A stretch of DNA of 38,293 bases from an uncultured Opitutia bacterium. Lineage in GTDB: Bacteria > Verrucomicrobiota > Verrucomicrobiia > Opitutales > UBA953. This document shows, piece by piece, positions 29,395-37,825 of this stretch. The notes beneath the pieces are model-generated. The model made no database searches and was not told the DNA's origin. It worked only from the letters and a program-made list of their open reading frames with translations. Positions within the stretch are counted from its first letter, which is position 1. Each line of letters opens with the position of its first letter. Position numbers and translations under genes: made by a program. Where the stretch lies: assembly GCA_903925205.1 (NCBI GenBank), contig CAIYEN010000159.1, positions 1-38,293 on the forward strand. The letters run 5' to 3'.

Positions 29395-32133
29395 ATGCGC
29401 AAGAAGCCCTCCAAGTCAGTCGACACCGTTACCGCCGCCCCCGGCTCCAAGTCCCTCGTCATCGCGGAAAAGCCTTCCGTGGCCCAGGACCTCGCGAAGG
29501 CGTTGAAGGTGCCGAAGGTCGGGGACATCTTCGAAAATGATCAGTGGGTAATCAGTTCGGCCATTGGTCACTTGGTGCGACTGAAGGACCCGCAGGACAT
29601 TGATCCAAAGTTCAAGCGCTGGACGCTGAAGGATCTACCGATCTTACCCGAGAAGTTCGACGGGACGGTCTGCGACGACATTCTCAAAGTCATCGAGGGC
29701 GAGCGCAACGATGGGAGCCGCTACAAGCTCCTCAAGAAGCTCCTCCTCCGTAAGGACGTCGGTTCCGTCGTGAATGCCTGCGACGCGGGTCGCGAAGGCG
29801 AGCTCATCTTGCACAATATCTATACGTTGACGGGGCGGAAGCTGCCCCTGCAGCGTCTCTGGCTGACCAGCATGACGAATGCGTCGATCCTCGACAGCTT
29901 CGCTCACTTGTTGCCCGAGTCCGCCAAGGAAGGCCTCCGCGATTCCGCGGTGGCCCGCTCCCAAGCCGATTGGTTGGTTGGTATGAACGCGACGCGTTTC
30001 TCGACGATTCGCATCGGCGGCGCCCTCCGTCGTGAATCCTATTCCGCCGGCCGCGTCCAAACACCAACCCTCATGCTCATCGTGGAGCGTGAGTTGGAAA
30101 TCCGCCGCTTTGTCCCCAAGACTTTCTGGAAGATTGAGGCCAACTTCGCCGTCGCCGCCGGGCAATATCGGGCCGTCGCCCAGGTCCCTGGCGTCACCGA
30201 CCGTAAGGATGCGGAACGTTTCTTTGACGAAGCGACCGGCCGTAAGGTTGCCGACGAGACGCAGCGCCTCGGCGTTGGCACCGTCAGCGACGAGCGTAAG
30301 CCGAAGAAGGAAAGCGCCCCTCGTTTACTCGACCTAACCACACTGCAACGCGAAGGTAACCGCCGTTTCGGCTTCTCGGCGAAGACTACCCTCGCGGCCG
30401 CCCAGCGTCTCTACGAGCACCATAAGGCCCTCACCTACCCGCGTACCGACTCGCAGTATCTCCCGGAAGATCACGTGGCGACCGCCAAGGAAGTTCTCCA
30501 GTCCTTGTCGAATGGCCATTCGGTCGGCCCGCATGCCCGCGAGGCGTTGAACAAGGGTTGGGTTGACGCCGCCGGTAAGCGCGTCTTCGACAACAAGAAA
30601 GTCAGCGACCACTTTGCAATCGTCCCGACCGGCACAATTCCGCACGGCATGAGCGATGTGGAGGCCCGCATCTACGATCTGGTCGTCCGTCGCTTCGTCG
30701 CGGTTTTCTTCCCGATGGCTGAGTTCGAAGAAACCGTGCGCACTACCCTGGTCGGTCCGCATAACTTCCGGACGACGGGCAAGGTTCTGATCGTTTCCGG
30801 CTGGCGCGCGGTCTGGGGCCAGGAAGCCGACGCCGAAGAAGACAAGGATAAGGAAGGTGCGGCCAATTTGCCTGCCCTCGGGGCCGCCGACGGCAACCCC
30901 GCACAGGCCAAACTGGTGGAGCTAAACGTCAAGCAGGATGCCACGAAGCCGCCAGCGCGCTACAATGAGGCCTCCTTGCTGGGGGCGATGGAAAACGCCG
31001 GCAAACTCGTCGACGACGAAGCCTTGGCGGAAGCGATGAAGGAACGCGGTCTGGGCACTCCCGCCACGCGGGCCGCCACCATCGAAGAACTCCTCAGCGA
31101 CAACAAGAAATACATCGAGCGCCAAGGCAAAGAGCTTGTCCCCTTGGCCAAGGCGTTTCAGTTGCACCAGTTCATCCACAAGATGAAGTTATCCTTCCTG
31201 TCCGAAGCCCGTCTGACCGGCGAATGGGAATACAAACTTCGCCTGATCGAGCAAGGGAAGTTGCCGGTGAAGCAATTCATCGCGGAGATTAAGGCGCAGG
31301 TGAAGGAGATGGTCGAACTCGGCGGCAAGGAAGAGGCCCCGACGCAAGTTGACCCGATTGTACTCTCCCCTTCCGACGGTAAGCCGATGCTCACGAACGG
31401 TGAGAGCTTCTTCTCGCAGGATCGTTCGGAAGACGGCAAGAAGCCGATGGTCTTGGTCTACATCGGCATCAACGGTCACACCGTCACACCCCACGAACTG
31501 GCCGAACTCGTCGCGAAGCGGCGTATCGGTCCGTTCACCGACTTTAAGTCGATGAAGTCGGGCAAGAACTTCACGGGCTGCATCGACCTCGTGGACGAAG
31601 ATTCGATTGTCTCTTGGAAGGATAAACCAGCCGAGAAGCCCGCCGCGCCCGCAGAAGGCGAAGTGCCGGCCAAACCGAAGAAGGTCAAAGCCAAGAAGCC
31701 CACTGGGCGACTCAAGGCCGTCTTGTTCCTGGCGCCGCGCGAAGGCATGGATGGCAATCCCGACGCATTCGACGCCGATTGGCCAGTCCTCGGGGCCTGC
31801 CCGGTCTCCGGTCTCCCCGTTCAGCATACGCCGACTAATGGCTACCGCGTCTGCCCCCAGAAGGCCCAGACCGCTGGGGCCAAGAAGACCTTCAGCCTGA
31901 ACTCCGAGATGCTGAAGGCCCCAATCACCGCCGACGACGTCCGTGCGATTTTAAATCAAGGCAAGTCCCCGCTGAAAAAGTTCATCTCCAAGCGCACGAA
32001 CCGTGGCTTTGAAGCCTTCCTCGTCGCCGATAAGGACAAGGGTTGGTGGTTCGCGTTTCCGCCACGTAAGCCGAAGGGGCCGAAGAAGGGTGCCCCGGCG
32101 ACCGACGTGCCCGACGAGAACAAGCCGTTCTAA
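29395..32133 (+). CDS. topB: DNA topoisomerase, type IA (TopB/III-like)
   Basis: A type IA topoisomerase breaks one DNA strand through a tyrosine. The N-terminal Toprim (KSLVIAEKPSVAQDLA; VNACDAGREGELILH) is followed by the active-site Tyr348 in ALTYPRTDSQYL. PARYNEASLLGAMENAGKL and ERGLGTPATRAATIE are family motifs of TopB. The protein is 912 residues, longer than E. coli TopB, due to two C-terminal repeat-like domains (RIGPFTDFKSMKSG; SPLKKFISKRTNRGFEAFL) separated by a Pro/Lys/Ala-rich linker. A degenerate zinc-ribbon-like element (ACPVSGLPVQ) lacks some cysteines. Its stop directly abuts the convergent TPR-like gene. TopA, if present, lies elsewhere. Confidence 0.94.
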   Translation: MRKKPSKSVDTVTAAPGSKSLVIAEKPSVAQDLAKALKVPKVGDIFENDQWVISSAIGHLVRLKDPQDIDPKFKRWTLKDLPILPEKFDGTVCDDILKVIEGERNDGSRYKLLKKLLLRKDVGSVVNACDAGREGELILHNIYTLTGRKLPLQRLWLTSMTNASILDSFAHLLPESAKEGLRDSAVARSQADWLVGMNATRFSTIRIGGALRRESYSAGRVQTPTLMLIVERELEIRRFVPKTFWKIEANFAVAAGQYRAVAQVPGVTDRKDAERFFDEATGRKVADETQRLGVGTVSDERKPKKESAPRLLDLTTLQREGNRRFGFSAKTTLAAAQRLYEHHKALTYPRTDSQYLPEDHVATAKEVLQSLSNGHSVGPHAREALNKGWVDAAGKRVFDNKKVSDHFAIVPTGTIPHGMSDVEARIYDLVVRRFVAVFFPMAEFEETVRTTLVGPHNFRTTGKVLIVSGWRAVWGQEADAEEDKDKEGAANLPALGAADGNPAQAKLVELNVKQDATKPPARYNEASLLGAMENAGKLVDDEALAEAMKERGLGTPATRAATIEELLSDNKKYIERQGKELVPLAKAFQLHQFIHKMKLSFLSEARLTGEWEYKLRLIEQGKLPVKQFIAEIKAQVKEMVELGGKEEAPTQVDPIVLSPSDGKPMLTNGESFFSQDRSEDGKKPMVLVYIGINGHTVTPHELAELVAKRRIGPFTDFKSMKSGKNFTGCIDLVDEDSIVSWKDKPAEKPAAPAEGEVPAKPKKVKAKKPTGRLKAVLFLAPREGMDGNPDAFDADWPVLGACPVSGLPVQHTPTNGYRVCPQKAQTAGAKKTFSLNSEMLKAPITADDVRAILNQGKSPLKKFISKRTNRGFEAFLVADKDKGWWFAFPPRKPKGPKKGAPATDVPDENKPF

Positions 32134-32904
32134 TTATTTCTCCCAAGGTTGGCGCGGGATGCGCTGCAGTACCGGGACCTTGAGTTCGTCTTCCATGAAA
32201 CGGAGGCGTTCAAGGTCGTCGGGGGCACCGTCTTCTTCTTTTTTCAACTTAGCCATCCACTGGGCACTGTACCAGGCGTAAGCCTCCTTCTTCTGGCCGG
32301 CTTCCCACATGGTGCGGGCACACATGAAGTAAGCGAACCAAGGGACGGTCTTCGCTTGGGTGGCCCGTCGATAGTAAGATGCGGCGAGCAGGTTGTCCTT
32401 GAGTTTGATTTCGGCGAGTTGGCCAGCGGAGATCAGGATGCCAGAGTTGCCACCGGTGTGTTCGACCCCGTCCTCAAAGACGGCGAGGCCGAGTTGGGCG
32501 TAGCGTCGGAAGATCCCCTCTTGGATATCTGGCGCGACTTTGGCGTAACCACCGCGGCGTCGGATCTCCCAGTGCGCAAAATCATAGCCGACCGCATAGC
32601 CGGTGTTTTCCCAGAAGAACCGAGAACGCGGGTCGAGGGCACAGGCGGTCTTCATCAAGGCTTCGCAGCTAGCCCGGTCACGTTTCTCCCAGAAGACGTA
32701 ACTGCGCAGCCAGGTGGCATCGGCCACGACCGTGCGCAAACCGCCAAGGATGCCCAGCAGGACCCCCTGGCCGAGCGTCGGCTCGATGTCTTTACGACCA
32801 ATCTCGGGGACGGCTTGGCGGACGCCCTTCCAAGCGGTTTCCGAATACGCGCCTGCACCCAAGAGCAGCAAGCCGGCGACTACCCATGGGGCCGCGTTCC
32901 GCAC
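32134..32904 (-). CDS. Membrane-anchored TPR-like protein of unknown function
   Basis: The protein starts with GTG (32902-32904) and a signal anchor (PWVVAGLLLLGAGAY). The rest (ALMKTACALDPRSRFFWENTGYAVGYDFAHWEIRRRG; GQLAEIKLKDNLLAASYYRRATQ; FMCARTMWEAGQKKEAYAWYSAQW, in pieces) has helical hairpin repeats resembling TPRs, 256 residues in all. I do not recognise the family. It lies two bases after the ABC permease in an acyP-ATPase-permease-TPR operon, so a role with that transporter, facing the periplasm, is likely. It converges on topB with no gap. Confidence 0.75.
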   Translation of the reverse strand: MRNAAPWVVAGLLLLGAGAYSETAWKGVRQAVPEIGRKDIEPTLGQGVLLGILGGLRTVVADATWLRSYVFWEKRDRASCEALMKTACALDPRSRFFWENTGYAVGYDFAHWEIRRRGGYAKVAPDIQEGIFRRYAQLGLAVFEDGVEHTGGNSGILISAGQLAEIKLKDNLLAASYYRRATQAKTVPWFAYFMCARTMWEAGQKKEAYAWYSAQWMAKLKKEEDGAPDDLERLRFMEDELKVPVLQRIPRQPWEK

Positions 32905-32906
32905 GG

Positions 32907-33743
32907 TTAGATTTCCCTCCGCCGGAACGCCAAACTAGCCAAAGCGAGGAAGGCGATGAGGTAGAACAGCCCCGAGGCCACCACGGCCCCGACAGAATCT
33001 GCCGGCACGGCCGAGGGGTCGAGGACCAGCGTATCGCCGATATTGAACTGCTGAAGGTTTGGGATGACGCGGCTGGAGAGCCAGAGCAGGGCTTTGGTGA
33101 GGGCGTTCGCATCACTCGGCTTAAGCAGTGCCTCTTGCGCCAACCACTGCAACTGCCCCGCGACGATGGTCATCGCCCCGACCACCACGGCGAAGAGGAA
33201 CGTCCGCGCGACCGCGGAAACCATGAGCACCATGGCAGCGACGACGCCGAGCCGGAACCATTGCAGCACCGCGAAAGAAAAGAGTCCCGAAGCGCTGAAT
33301 TCGGGCGCCACCCGGCCAGACTCCGTGGCGAGCACGATCAGTTCCTGCGCACGACTCCACAGGATGACCCCCTGCAGGAAAGCCAAACTGAAGACGAAGA
33401 CGCCGAGGACGGCCCAGGTACCGATAAACTTGCCTAAGAGGAATTCGGTTCGGCTCAGCGGCTTGGCGAGGAGTGTCAGGGCGGTGCGATTGTCGATTTC
33501 CGCAAAGAAAAGCTGGGCCGTCATGACCAACGCCAAGACCGAACCGAACAGGAACATTCCGCCGAAGGCGAAGTCAGCGACGAACTTCAATTCGCTGTGG
33601 CCGAAATCCATGAACCGAAAAGAGACCGACGAGACGACCATCGCGGCGGAAAGGACGAGTAAGAAGGCAAAGAAACGCTGCCGAATGGCCTCCAAGAAGG
33701 TCACCCGGGCAATCCAGCCCGACCGTGTGAAGAAAGGTTTCAT
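32907..33743 (-). CDS. ABC-2 type transporter permease
   Basis: The 278-residue membrane protein begins with an amphipathic segment (WIARVTFLEAIRQRFFAF) typical of ABC-2 permeases of the NosY/GldF type, then about six helices (LVLSAAMVVSSVSF; MFLFGSVLALVMTAQLFF; TWAVLGVFVFSLAFLQGVI; others near the end). The motif ALTLLAKPLSRTEFLLGKFIG is conserved in this family. The substrate is unknown. The start codon follows the ATPase stop directly (TAAATG), so translation is coupled. Confidence 0.9.
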   Translation of the reverse strand: MKPFFTRSGWIARVTFLEAIRQRFFAFLLVLSAAMVVSSVSFRFMDFGHSELKFVADFAFGGMFLFGSVLALVMTAQLFFAEIDNRTALTLLAKPLSRTEFLLGKFIGTWAVLGVFVFSLAFLQGVILWSRAQELIVLATESGRVAPEFSASGLFSFAVLQWFRLGVVAAMVLMVSAVARTFLFAVVVGAMTIVAGQLQWLAQEALLKPSDANALTKALLWLSSRVIPNLQQFNIGDTLVLDPSAVPADSVGAVVASGLFYLIAFLALASLAFRRREI

Positions 33744-34601
33744 TTAGGCGTCGCGGCTGCCGGTGACCAATGCACGGAAGAGGTCTTCAAGTGAACGGCG
33801 CGGATGGGTGATGGAGGTGACCTTGGCCCCGTGCGCGGCCAGCGCCGCTTCGGCGGCCTCCCGGGCCTGTGGGGTTAGGCCTTCCACGGTAATCACGTGC
33901 CGGTCGCGCTGGGCGAGGACTTCGTCGACGCGCCCTTCGAGGACGAGCCGACCGCGGTCCATGATGGCAACCCGGTCGCAGACTTGTTCGACTTGGCCCA
34001 GGAGGTGCGAACACAGGACGATGGTCTTACCTTTGGCCCGCATGGCATTGATCATCCGGCCGATGGCAGCGGAGCCCACAGGATCTACGCCGGCGGTTGG
34101 TTCGTCGAGGATGACGAGTTCGGGGTCGTGCACTATCGCCTGTGCCAAGCCGATGCGTTGGAGCATCCCTTTCGAATAGGTACCAATCGGCCGGCTCGCC
34201 GCTTCGGTCATGGCCGCGAGGTCCAGCGATGCTTCCACGGCATCGTTTACCTGGTCGCTCGGCACACCGCTTAAGCGCGCGCAGTACTGGACAAGTTCGC
34301 GCCCCGTCAGGAATTTGTGGAAATAGGGAGCTTCGGGCAGGAAGCCGGTGCGTTGGCGGGCTTCGGACGTTGCGGAGGGAAAACCGAGGATGCTGATCGA
34401 GCCGGCGGTGGCGGGAACGAGCCCAAGGACGATCTTCAATGTGGTGCTCTTGCCGCAACCGTTCGGGCCGAGCAGGCCAAAGACTTGGCCGCGCGGAATC
34501 TCTAAAGACAGGTTATCGACGGCCCGTAATTTGATGCCCCGTAACCCCACCCGGAAATCCTTGGTGAGGCCTTGGACGGAAATGGCACTCGCGGTGGTCA
34601 T
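33744..34601 (-). CDS. ABC transporter ATP-binding protein
   Basis: Walker A GPNGCGKST (45-53), signature YSKGMLQRIGLAQ (~140-155), Walker B LVILDEPTAGVDP and a switch-His SHLL are all present. The C-terminal ~80 residues (VLAQRDRHVITVEGL...) form the accessory domain found with ABC-2 exporters. The family resembles the NosF/YadG/GldA group. The ATP-driven pump with the permease gene downstream is the natural partner. Its ATG overlaps the acylphosphatase stop by four bases (ATGA). Confidence 0.95.
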   Translation of the reverse strand: MTTASAISVQGLTKDFRVGLRGIKLRAVDNLSLEIPRGQVFGLLGPNGCGKSTTLKIVLGLVPATAGSISILGFPSATSEARQRTGFLPEAPYFHKFLTGRELVQYCARLSGVPSDQVNDAVEASLDLAAMTEAASRPIGTYSKGMLQRIGLAQAIVHDPELVILDEPTAGVDPVGSAAIGRMINAMRAKGKTIVLCSHLLGQVEQVCDRVAIMDRGRLVLEGRVDEVLAQRDRHVITVEGLTPQAREAAEAALAAHGAKVTSITHPRRSLEDLFRALVTGSRDA

Positions 34602-34879
34602 CGCTTGATCGAGAAGGTTTGGGCGGTCCGGAGGCCCGAAAAAGACCGCTCTTCGACATTGCGAATATGCCCATCCAGAGACTTCAGAATCTCGGCGGCG
34701 AAGTCGTCCAGCTCATTCTCTGAGCCTTCCGCATGCAGGTAGACCCGGCCATCGGTGAGGTTCTGGACAAAGCCGGTCACATCGAAACCGCGGGCTAAGC
34801 CAAGGACTTGGGCGCGAAACCCCACCCCCTGGACGTGGCCAGTGTACCAAACTTCCCGATGGGAGACATGGGTTGACAT
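34598..34879 (-). CDS. acyP: Acylphosphatase
   Basis: Acylphosphatase hydrolyses acyl phosphates such as acetyl or carbamoyl phosphate in the cytosol. GHVQGVGFR carries the catalytic Arg22 and GFVQNLTDGRV the Asn40. The 93-residue length is normal. It leads the ABC operon with a four-base overlap into the ATPase gene; the functional link between the two is unknown. It is divergent from tatA over 58 bases; the candidate tatA -35 overlaps its start codon. Confidence 0.95.
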   Translation of the reverse strand: MSTHVSHREVWYTGHVQGVGFRAQVLGLARGFDVTGFVQNLTDGRVYLHAEGSENELDDFAAEILKSLDGHIRNVEERSFSGLRTAQTFSIKR

Positions 34880-34901
34880 TTGGGAAATTGTGGAAAATCA
34901 T
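34873..34901 (+). promoter_or_regulatory. Candidate promoter for tatA
   Basis: A perfect TTGACA (34873-34878) and AATCAT (34896-34901, 4 of 6 matches) are 17 bases apart. The tatA ATG lies at 34938, so the leader would be about 30 bases. The -35 overlaps the acylphosphatase ATG. Confidence 0.55.
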
Positions 34902-34937
34902 TGGACTTTCGTCCCTCACAGCAACCGCAATCCGACT

Positions 34938-35240
34938 ATGACTCTCCTCCCCCCTCTAGCTGTTTTCGATGGTCCCGTCGTTTGGGCCATTGTTATCGTT
35001 GCTGTTCTCCTCTTTGGTGGTTCGAAGATTCCCGAACTCGCCCGCGGCCTAGGTAAGGCTAAGCGTGAATTCAAAAAAGCCTCGGAAGAAGTCGAAACCG
35101 AAGTCCGCTCCGCCGTCGAAGAAGACGAGCGCAAGAAGGCCCGCCTCAAGCAAATCGAAGAAGAAGAGCGCGCCCGCGTTCGTGCTAAGATTGAGGAAGA
35201 AGAGCGTGCTAAGCGTGCTGCCGAAGGAAAGCAGAACTAA
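34938..35240 (+). CDS. tatA: Twin-arginine translocase subunit TatA
   Basis: TatA forms the pore-like component of the Tat export system. The 100-residue protein has one N-terminal helix (VVWAIVIVAVLLFGG), the conserved FG, and the amphipathic helix SKIPELARGLGKAKREFKKA. The tail is almost entirely Glu/Lys/Arg and strongly predicted coiled coil (ERKKARLKQIEEEERARVRA), which is more charged than usual. Start at ATG 34938; the frame is open upstream to 34755 but that overlaps acyP. A Tat signal protein in the window (21969-22622) is a likely client. TatB/C are not seen. Confidence 0.93.
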   Translation: MTLLPPLAVFDGPVVWAIVIVAVLLFGGSKIPELARGLGKAKREFKKASEEVETEVRSAVEEDERKKARLKQIEEEERARVRAKIEEEERAKRAAEGKQN

Positions 35241-35247
35241 GACCCTG

Positions 35248-35270
35248 GGGGCCGGTAACGGCCCCTTTTT
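35248..35270 (+). terminator. Intrinsic terminator between tatA and ribE
   Basis: GGGGCCG (35248-35254) pairs with CGGCCCC (35259-35265) around a GTAA tetraloop, followed by five T (35266-35270). It lies just 7 bases after the tatA stop and only 6 bases before the ribE start codon. Confidence 0.85.
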
Positions 35271-35276
35271 ATTGGC

Positions 35277-35867
35277 ATGTTCACGGGCTTAGTTCAGGCA
35301 ACCGGCCAGGTTGTTGCGCTCGAGGTGCAAGCTTCGGGGGTGACCCGTTTGGCCCTCTCCTCCCCCCTGTTGGCCGCGGCTGAACTCGGCGCCTCCATTG
35401 CCGTCAATGGCTGCTGCCTGACCGTGACCTCCGTCCATAACCACGTCGCCACGTTTGACCTCCTAGCTGAGACGCTGCGACTGACGAATCTGGGCGACCT
35501 GACGGTGGGCTCGGTGGTTAACCTCGAGCCGAGCCTTCGTCCCTCCGACCGCATGGGGGGGCACTTCGTGACCGGACATATCGATGCCTGTGGTTCGATT
35601 GCCTTTTTCGGGGCCGACGGGGCCGACTGGCGCCTAGATATCAATGCCCCTGCCGAAGTCCTCCGTCATGTCGTTAAGAAAGGCTGTGTCGCCGTCGACG
35701 GCATGTCCCTGACCGTAGCGGATGTCCTGCCGACAGGATTTCGGATTTGGATTATCCCGCACACGTTGTCGGTGACTAACCTCGCGGCTCGCCAGGCAGG
35801 TCAACGCGTCAACCTAGAGTCAGACCTCCTCGCTAAGTACGCGGAGAAGCTCTTGGTGCGCGGTTAG
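35277..35867 (+). CDS. ribE: Riboflavin synthase, alpha subunit
   Basis: The enzyme dismutates two 6,7-dimethyl-8-ribityllumazine molecules to riboflavin. The N-terminal MFTGLVQATGQV is invariant, which fixes the start. The two homologous barrels each have the lumazine-binding sequence: CCLTV and GGHFVTGHID in the first, AVDGMSLTV in the second. Length 196 aa. No ribBDH genes are near, and no FMN riboswitch is visible. A terminator ends 6 bases before its ATG, so it needs read-through or its own start at the ATG. Its stop overlaps the convergent DUF374 gene by four bases. Confidence 0.96.
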   Translation: MFTGLVQATGQVVALEVQASGVTRLALSSPLLAAAELGASIAVNGCCLTVTSVHNHVATFDLLAETLRLTNLGDLTVGSVVNLEPSLRPSDRMGGHFVTGHIDACGSIAFFGADGADWRLDINAPAEVLRHVVKKGCVAVDGMSLTVADVLPTGFRIWIIPHTLSVTNLAARQAGQRVNLESDLLAKYAEKLLVRG

Positions 35868-36556
35868 ACCCCCGAGAGTTCGTTGAGACGATTCTGTAGG
35901 TGTGCCGCTAAGGCCGCCTCATCGCTTTCACGGGTGGGGCATGGGATGACTTCAAAGGTCACGTCGACGCGTGAAAACGGTTTGGGCAAAGCGAACTTGT
36001 CCCAACTCCGTAACGTCCAAGCAGAACGAAAATTCATCCCCATGATAAGGAAGGGACGGCCCGTCAGCTTGGCCAAAGCAGCCGCCCCCGACTTGAATTC
36101 GCGGCGCGGCCCCTTCGGACCATCGGGAGTTACGCCCGCGTGGTTGCCGCCCCGGACCGCACGGGTTAAGGCCATGAGCGCGGCGGCGCCCCGTTTGCTG
36201 GAAGACCCGCGGACCGCGTTGATGCCCATGAGGCGAAAGAATGCGACCAGCCAACCGCCATCCTTGCTGGTGCTGATGAGCGCAGTGACGGGGCGATCCA
36301 AGAACCGGTTGGCAATCAACGAGGAAGTGAAAAGCCGATCATGCCAGAGCAACAAGACGAAGGGACCGTCCTTATCCTCTACCCGTGGGACATTGGCATG
36401 AACGCGCAAGGTGGCCAACCAGAGTCTGAGGATCAACGCGGCCAACCATACCCAGAGCCAATGGTACCAAGCCACCTCTACGGGGGTCTCGGGTAGTTCT
36501 TGGGAAGGTGCGGTCACTGGGTCAGTGACGCAGTTTCCGGACCGCATTTCAAACAC
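35864..36556 (-). CDS. DUF374/lysophospholipid acyltransferase-like protein
   Basis: LLWHDRLF is the acyltransferase H-x4-D-like motif. ISTSKDGGWLV, VRGSSSKRGAAAL and TPDGPKGPRREFK are the DUF374 signatures; this group is a putative lipid A or lysophospholipid acyltransferase. One hydrophobic stretch (YHWLWVWLAALILRLWLATL) anchors it to the membrane. The start is GTG at 36556, directly after the nudix stop (TAAGTG), or ATG at 36547. It is last in the mazG-ygjP-nudix-DUF374 operon. With lpxK, it supports an outer membrane containing lipid A. Confidence 0.88.
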   Translation of the reverse strand: MFEMRSGNCVTDPVTAPSQELPETPVEVAWYHWLWVWLAALILRLWLATLRVHANVPRVEDKDGPFVLLLWHDRLFTSSLIANRFLDRPVTALISTSKDGGWLVAFFRLMGINAVRGSSSKRGAAALMALTRAVRGGNHAGVTPDGPKGPRREFKSGAAALAKLTGRPFLIMGMNFRSAWTLRSWDKFALPKPFSRVDVTFEVIPCPTRESDEAALAAHLQNRLNELSGV

Positions 36557-37099
36557 TTACGCCAACCCTAAGGCCTGCCGAATCGCGGGACGGCGGTAAA
36601 GGTGCATCAAGGGCAACGCGAAGGCCTCGGGCAGGCGTCGCATCCAGGCATCTAACTCGCAGGGCCGTCGCCACAGGAGGGAGTCCACCTCGGTGCGGCC
36701 TAAGCGTGGGGTGAACTCGCCATGGAGTAAGTAAGACCGGACAAATTCGTGCCCTAAATCTGGGTGGCAAGGGGCGTAATCAATTTCTAGTAAATCCTCG
36801 GTGCCCACCCGGAGGCCAAGCTCTTCATGGAGTTCCCGGACGGCGGCCACCGCGTAGCTCTCCCCGCTGTCGACATGGCCAGCGCAGGAGGTGCTGATGA
36901 GCCCCGGGCAGTTGTCCTTCGCATAGGAACGACGTTGGAGGCAGAGTTGCCCGTCGCCCCGCAGCCAGAAGATGTGGATAGCCCGGTGCCGGAGGTGCTG
37001 GCGGTGAATTTCGCTGCGCGGGAGGGCGCCGATGACGACATCGTTTTCGTCGACAAGGTCGAAGACTTCGTCGGGCGACTGGCCGACTTCTTTTCTCAT
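36557..37099 (-). CDS. Nudix hydrolase, IPP isomerase-like subgroup
   Basis: The Nudix box Gx5Ex7REUxEExGU is complete (GHVDSGESYAVAAVRELHEELG). The protein begins MRKEVGQSPDEVFDLVDENDVVIG and has HLRHRAIHIFW and LCLQRRSYAKDNCPG, like YfcD-type and IPP isomerase-like Nudix proteins, 180 residues. It might hydrolyse nucleotide or isoprenoid diphosphates; the substrate cannot be told. Its ATG overlaps the ygjP stop (ATGA), so I reject the longer start at 37174. Confidence 0.93.
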   Translation of the reverse strand: MRKEVGQSPDEVFDLVDENDVVIGALPRSEIHRQHLRHRAIHIFWLRGDGQLCLQRRSYAKDNCPGLISTSCAGHVDSGESYAVAAVRELHEELGLRVGTEDLLEIDYAPCHPDLGHEFVRSYLLHGEFTPRLGRTEVDSLLWRRPCELDAWMRRLPEAFALPLMHLYRRPAIRQALGLA

Positions 37100-37821
37100 G
37101 CGCGGCCTAGGTCCATGATGATATTCCACCGCTTGGTCAATTCGCGGTCGTGCTTCTTCCAATCGGGATCCCAAGCGGCGAGCTGATTCCAGAAGCGATC
37201 GGAATGGTCCATGTGCTTGCGATGGGCGAGTTCGTGGTAAATGACGTGGTCATGGACGACCGGGGGTAAGAGGACGAGGCGCCAATTCAGCGAAAGCGCC
37301 CCTTGCTGCGAGCAGGAACCCCAGCGCGTGGTTTGATCGCGGACGCTGACGGCATCAACGGTGACCCCGACGCGCCGCGCGAGGCGTTCGACGGCCAGCG
37401 TCAGGCCCGTTTCGGCCAGACGACGGAGTACCCGGACGGCGGCCTCCTCCCGGCCCGCTTCGGGCAAGCAGAGTTGCACCGCATCGGCTTCCTTGGCGAT
37501 GACGAGGCGAGCCCTGGGGCCGGTCGTTAAGCTTACCTCCATCATCCGCTCGTCTAAGGTCGCCCACGGAAACTTTTCCAAATGGGCAAGCAGTGAGGGT
37601 TGGACCGCGCGGGCCTTTTGGACGACCTGCTCGAGCCAGGACAGATTATCTTTCAGAAAGGCTAAAGCCGACGCCTGCGAAGCGTGAATGGGGTAAGTGA
37701 GTTCAACCCGGGGGCCGGGCTTAACCGAAAGCCGCACCCGCCGCGCCCGTTCCGACGGCTTGGGCCAAACCTGCACTGCGCGACCAGCCACATGCACCGT
37801 GATGGGTTGGGCCGGCGTCAT
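37096..37821 (-). CDS. YgjP-like M48-type metallopeptidase (DUF45)
   Basis: The HExxH zinc site is in YHELAHRKHMDHS, with TRWGSCS upstream, both typical of the YgjP/SprT-like family. The protein is 241 residues and cytosolic (no signal). The biological substrate is unknown; some homologues are linked to DNA-protein crosslink or restriction contexts. The ATG at 37821 lies 4 bases past the mazG stop, so it is preferred over 37842. Its stop overlaps the nudix start by four bases. Confidence 0.9.
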   Translation of the reverse strand: MTPAQPITVHVAGRAVQVWPKPSERARRVRLSVKPGPRVELTYPIHASQASALAFLKDNLSWLEQVVQKARAVQPSLLAHLEKFPWATLDERMMEVSLTTGPRARLVIAKEADAVQLCLPEAGREEAAVRVLRRLAETGLTLAVERLARRVGVTVDAVSVRDQTTRWGSCSQQGALSLNWRLVLLPPVVHDHVIYHELAHRKHMDHSDRFWNQLAAWDPDWKKHDRELTKRWNIIMDLGRA

Positions 37822-37825
37822 CACG

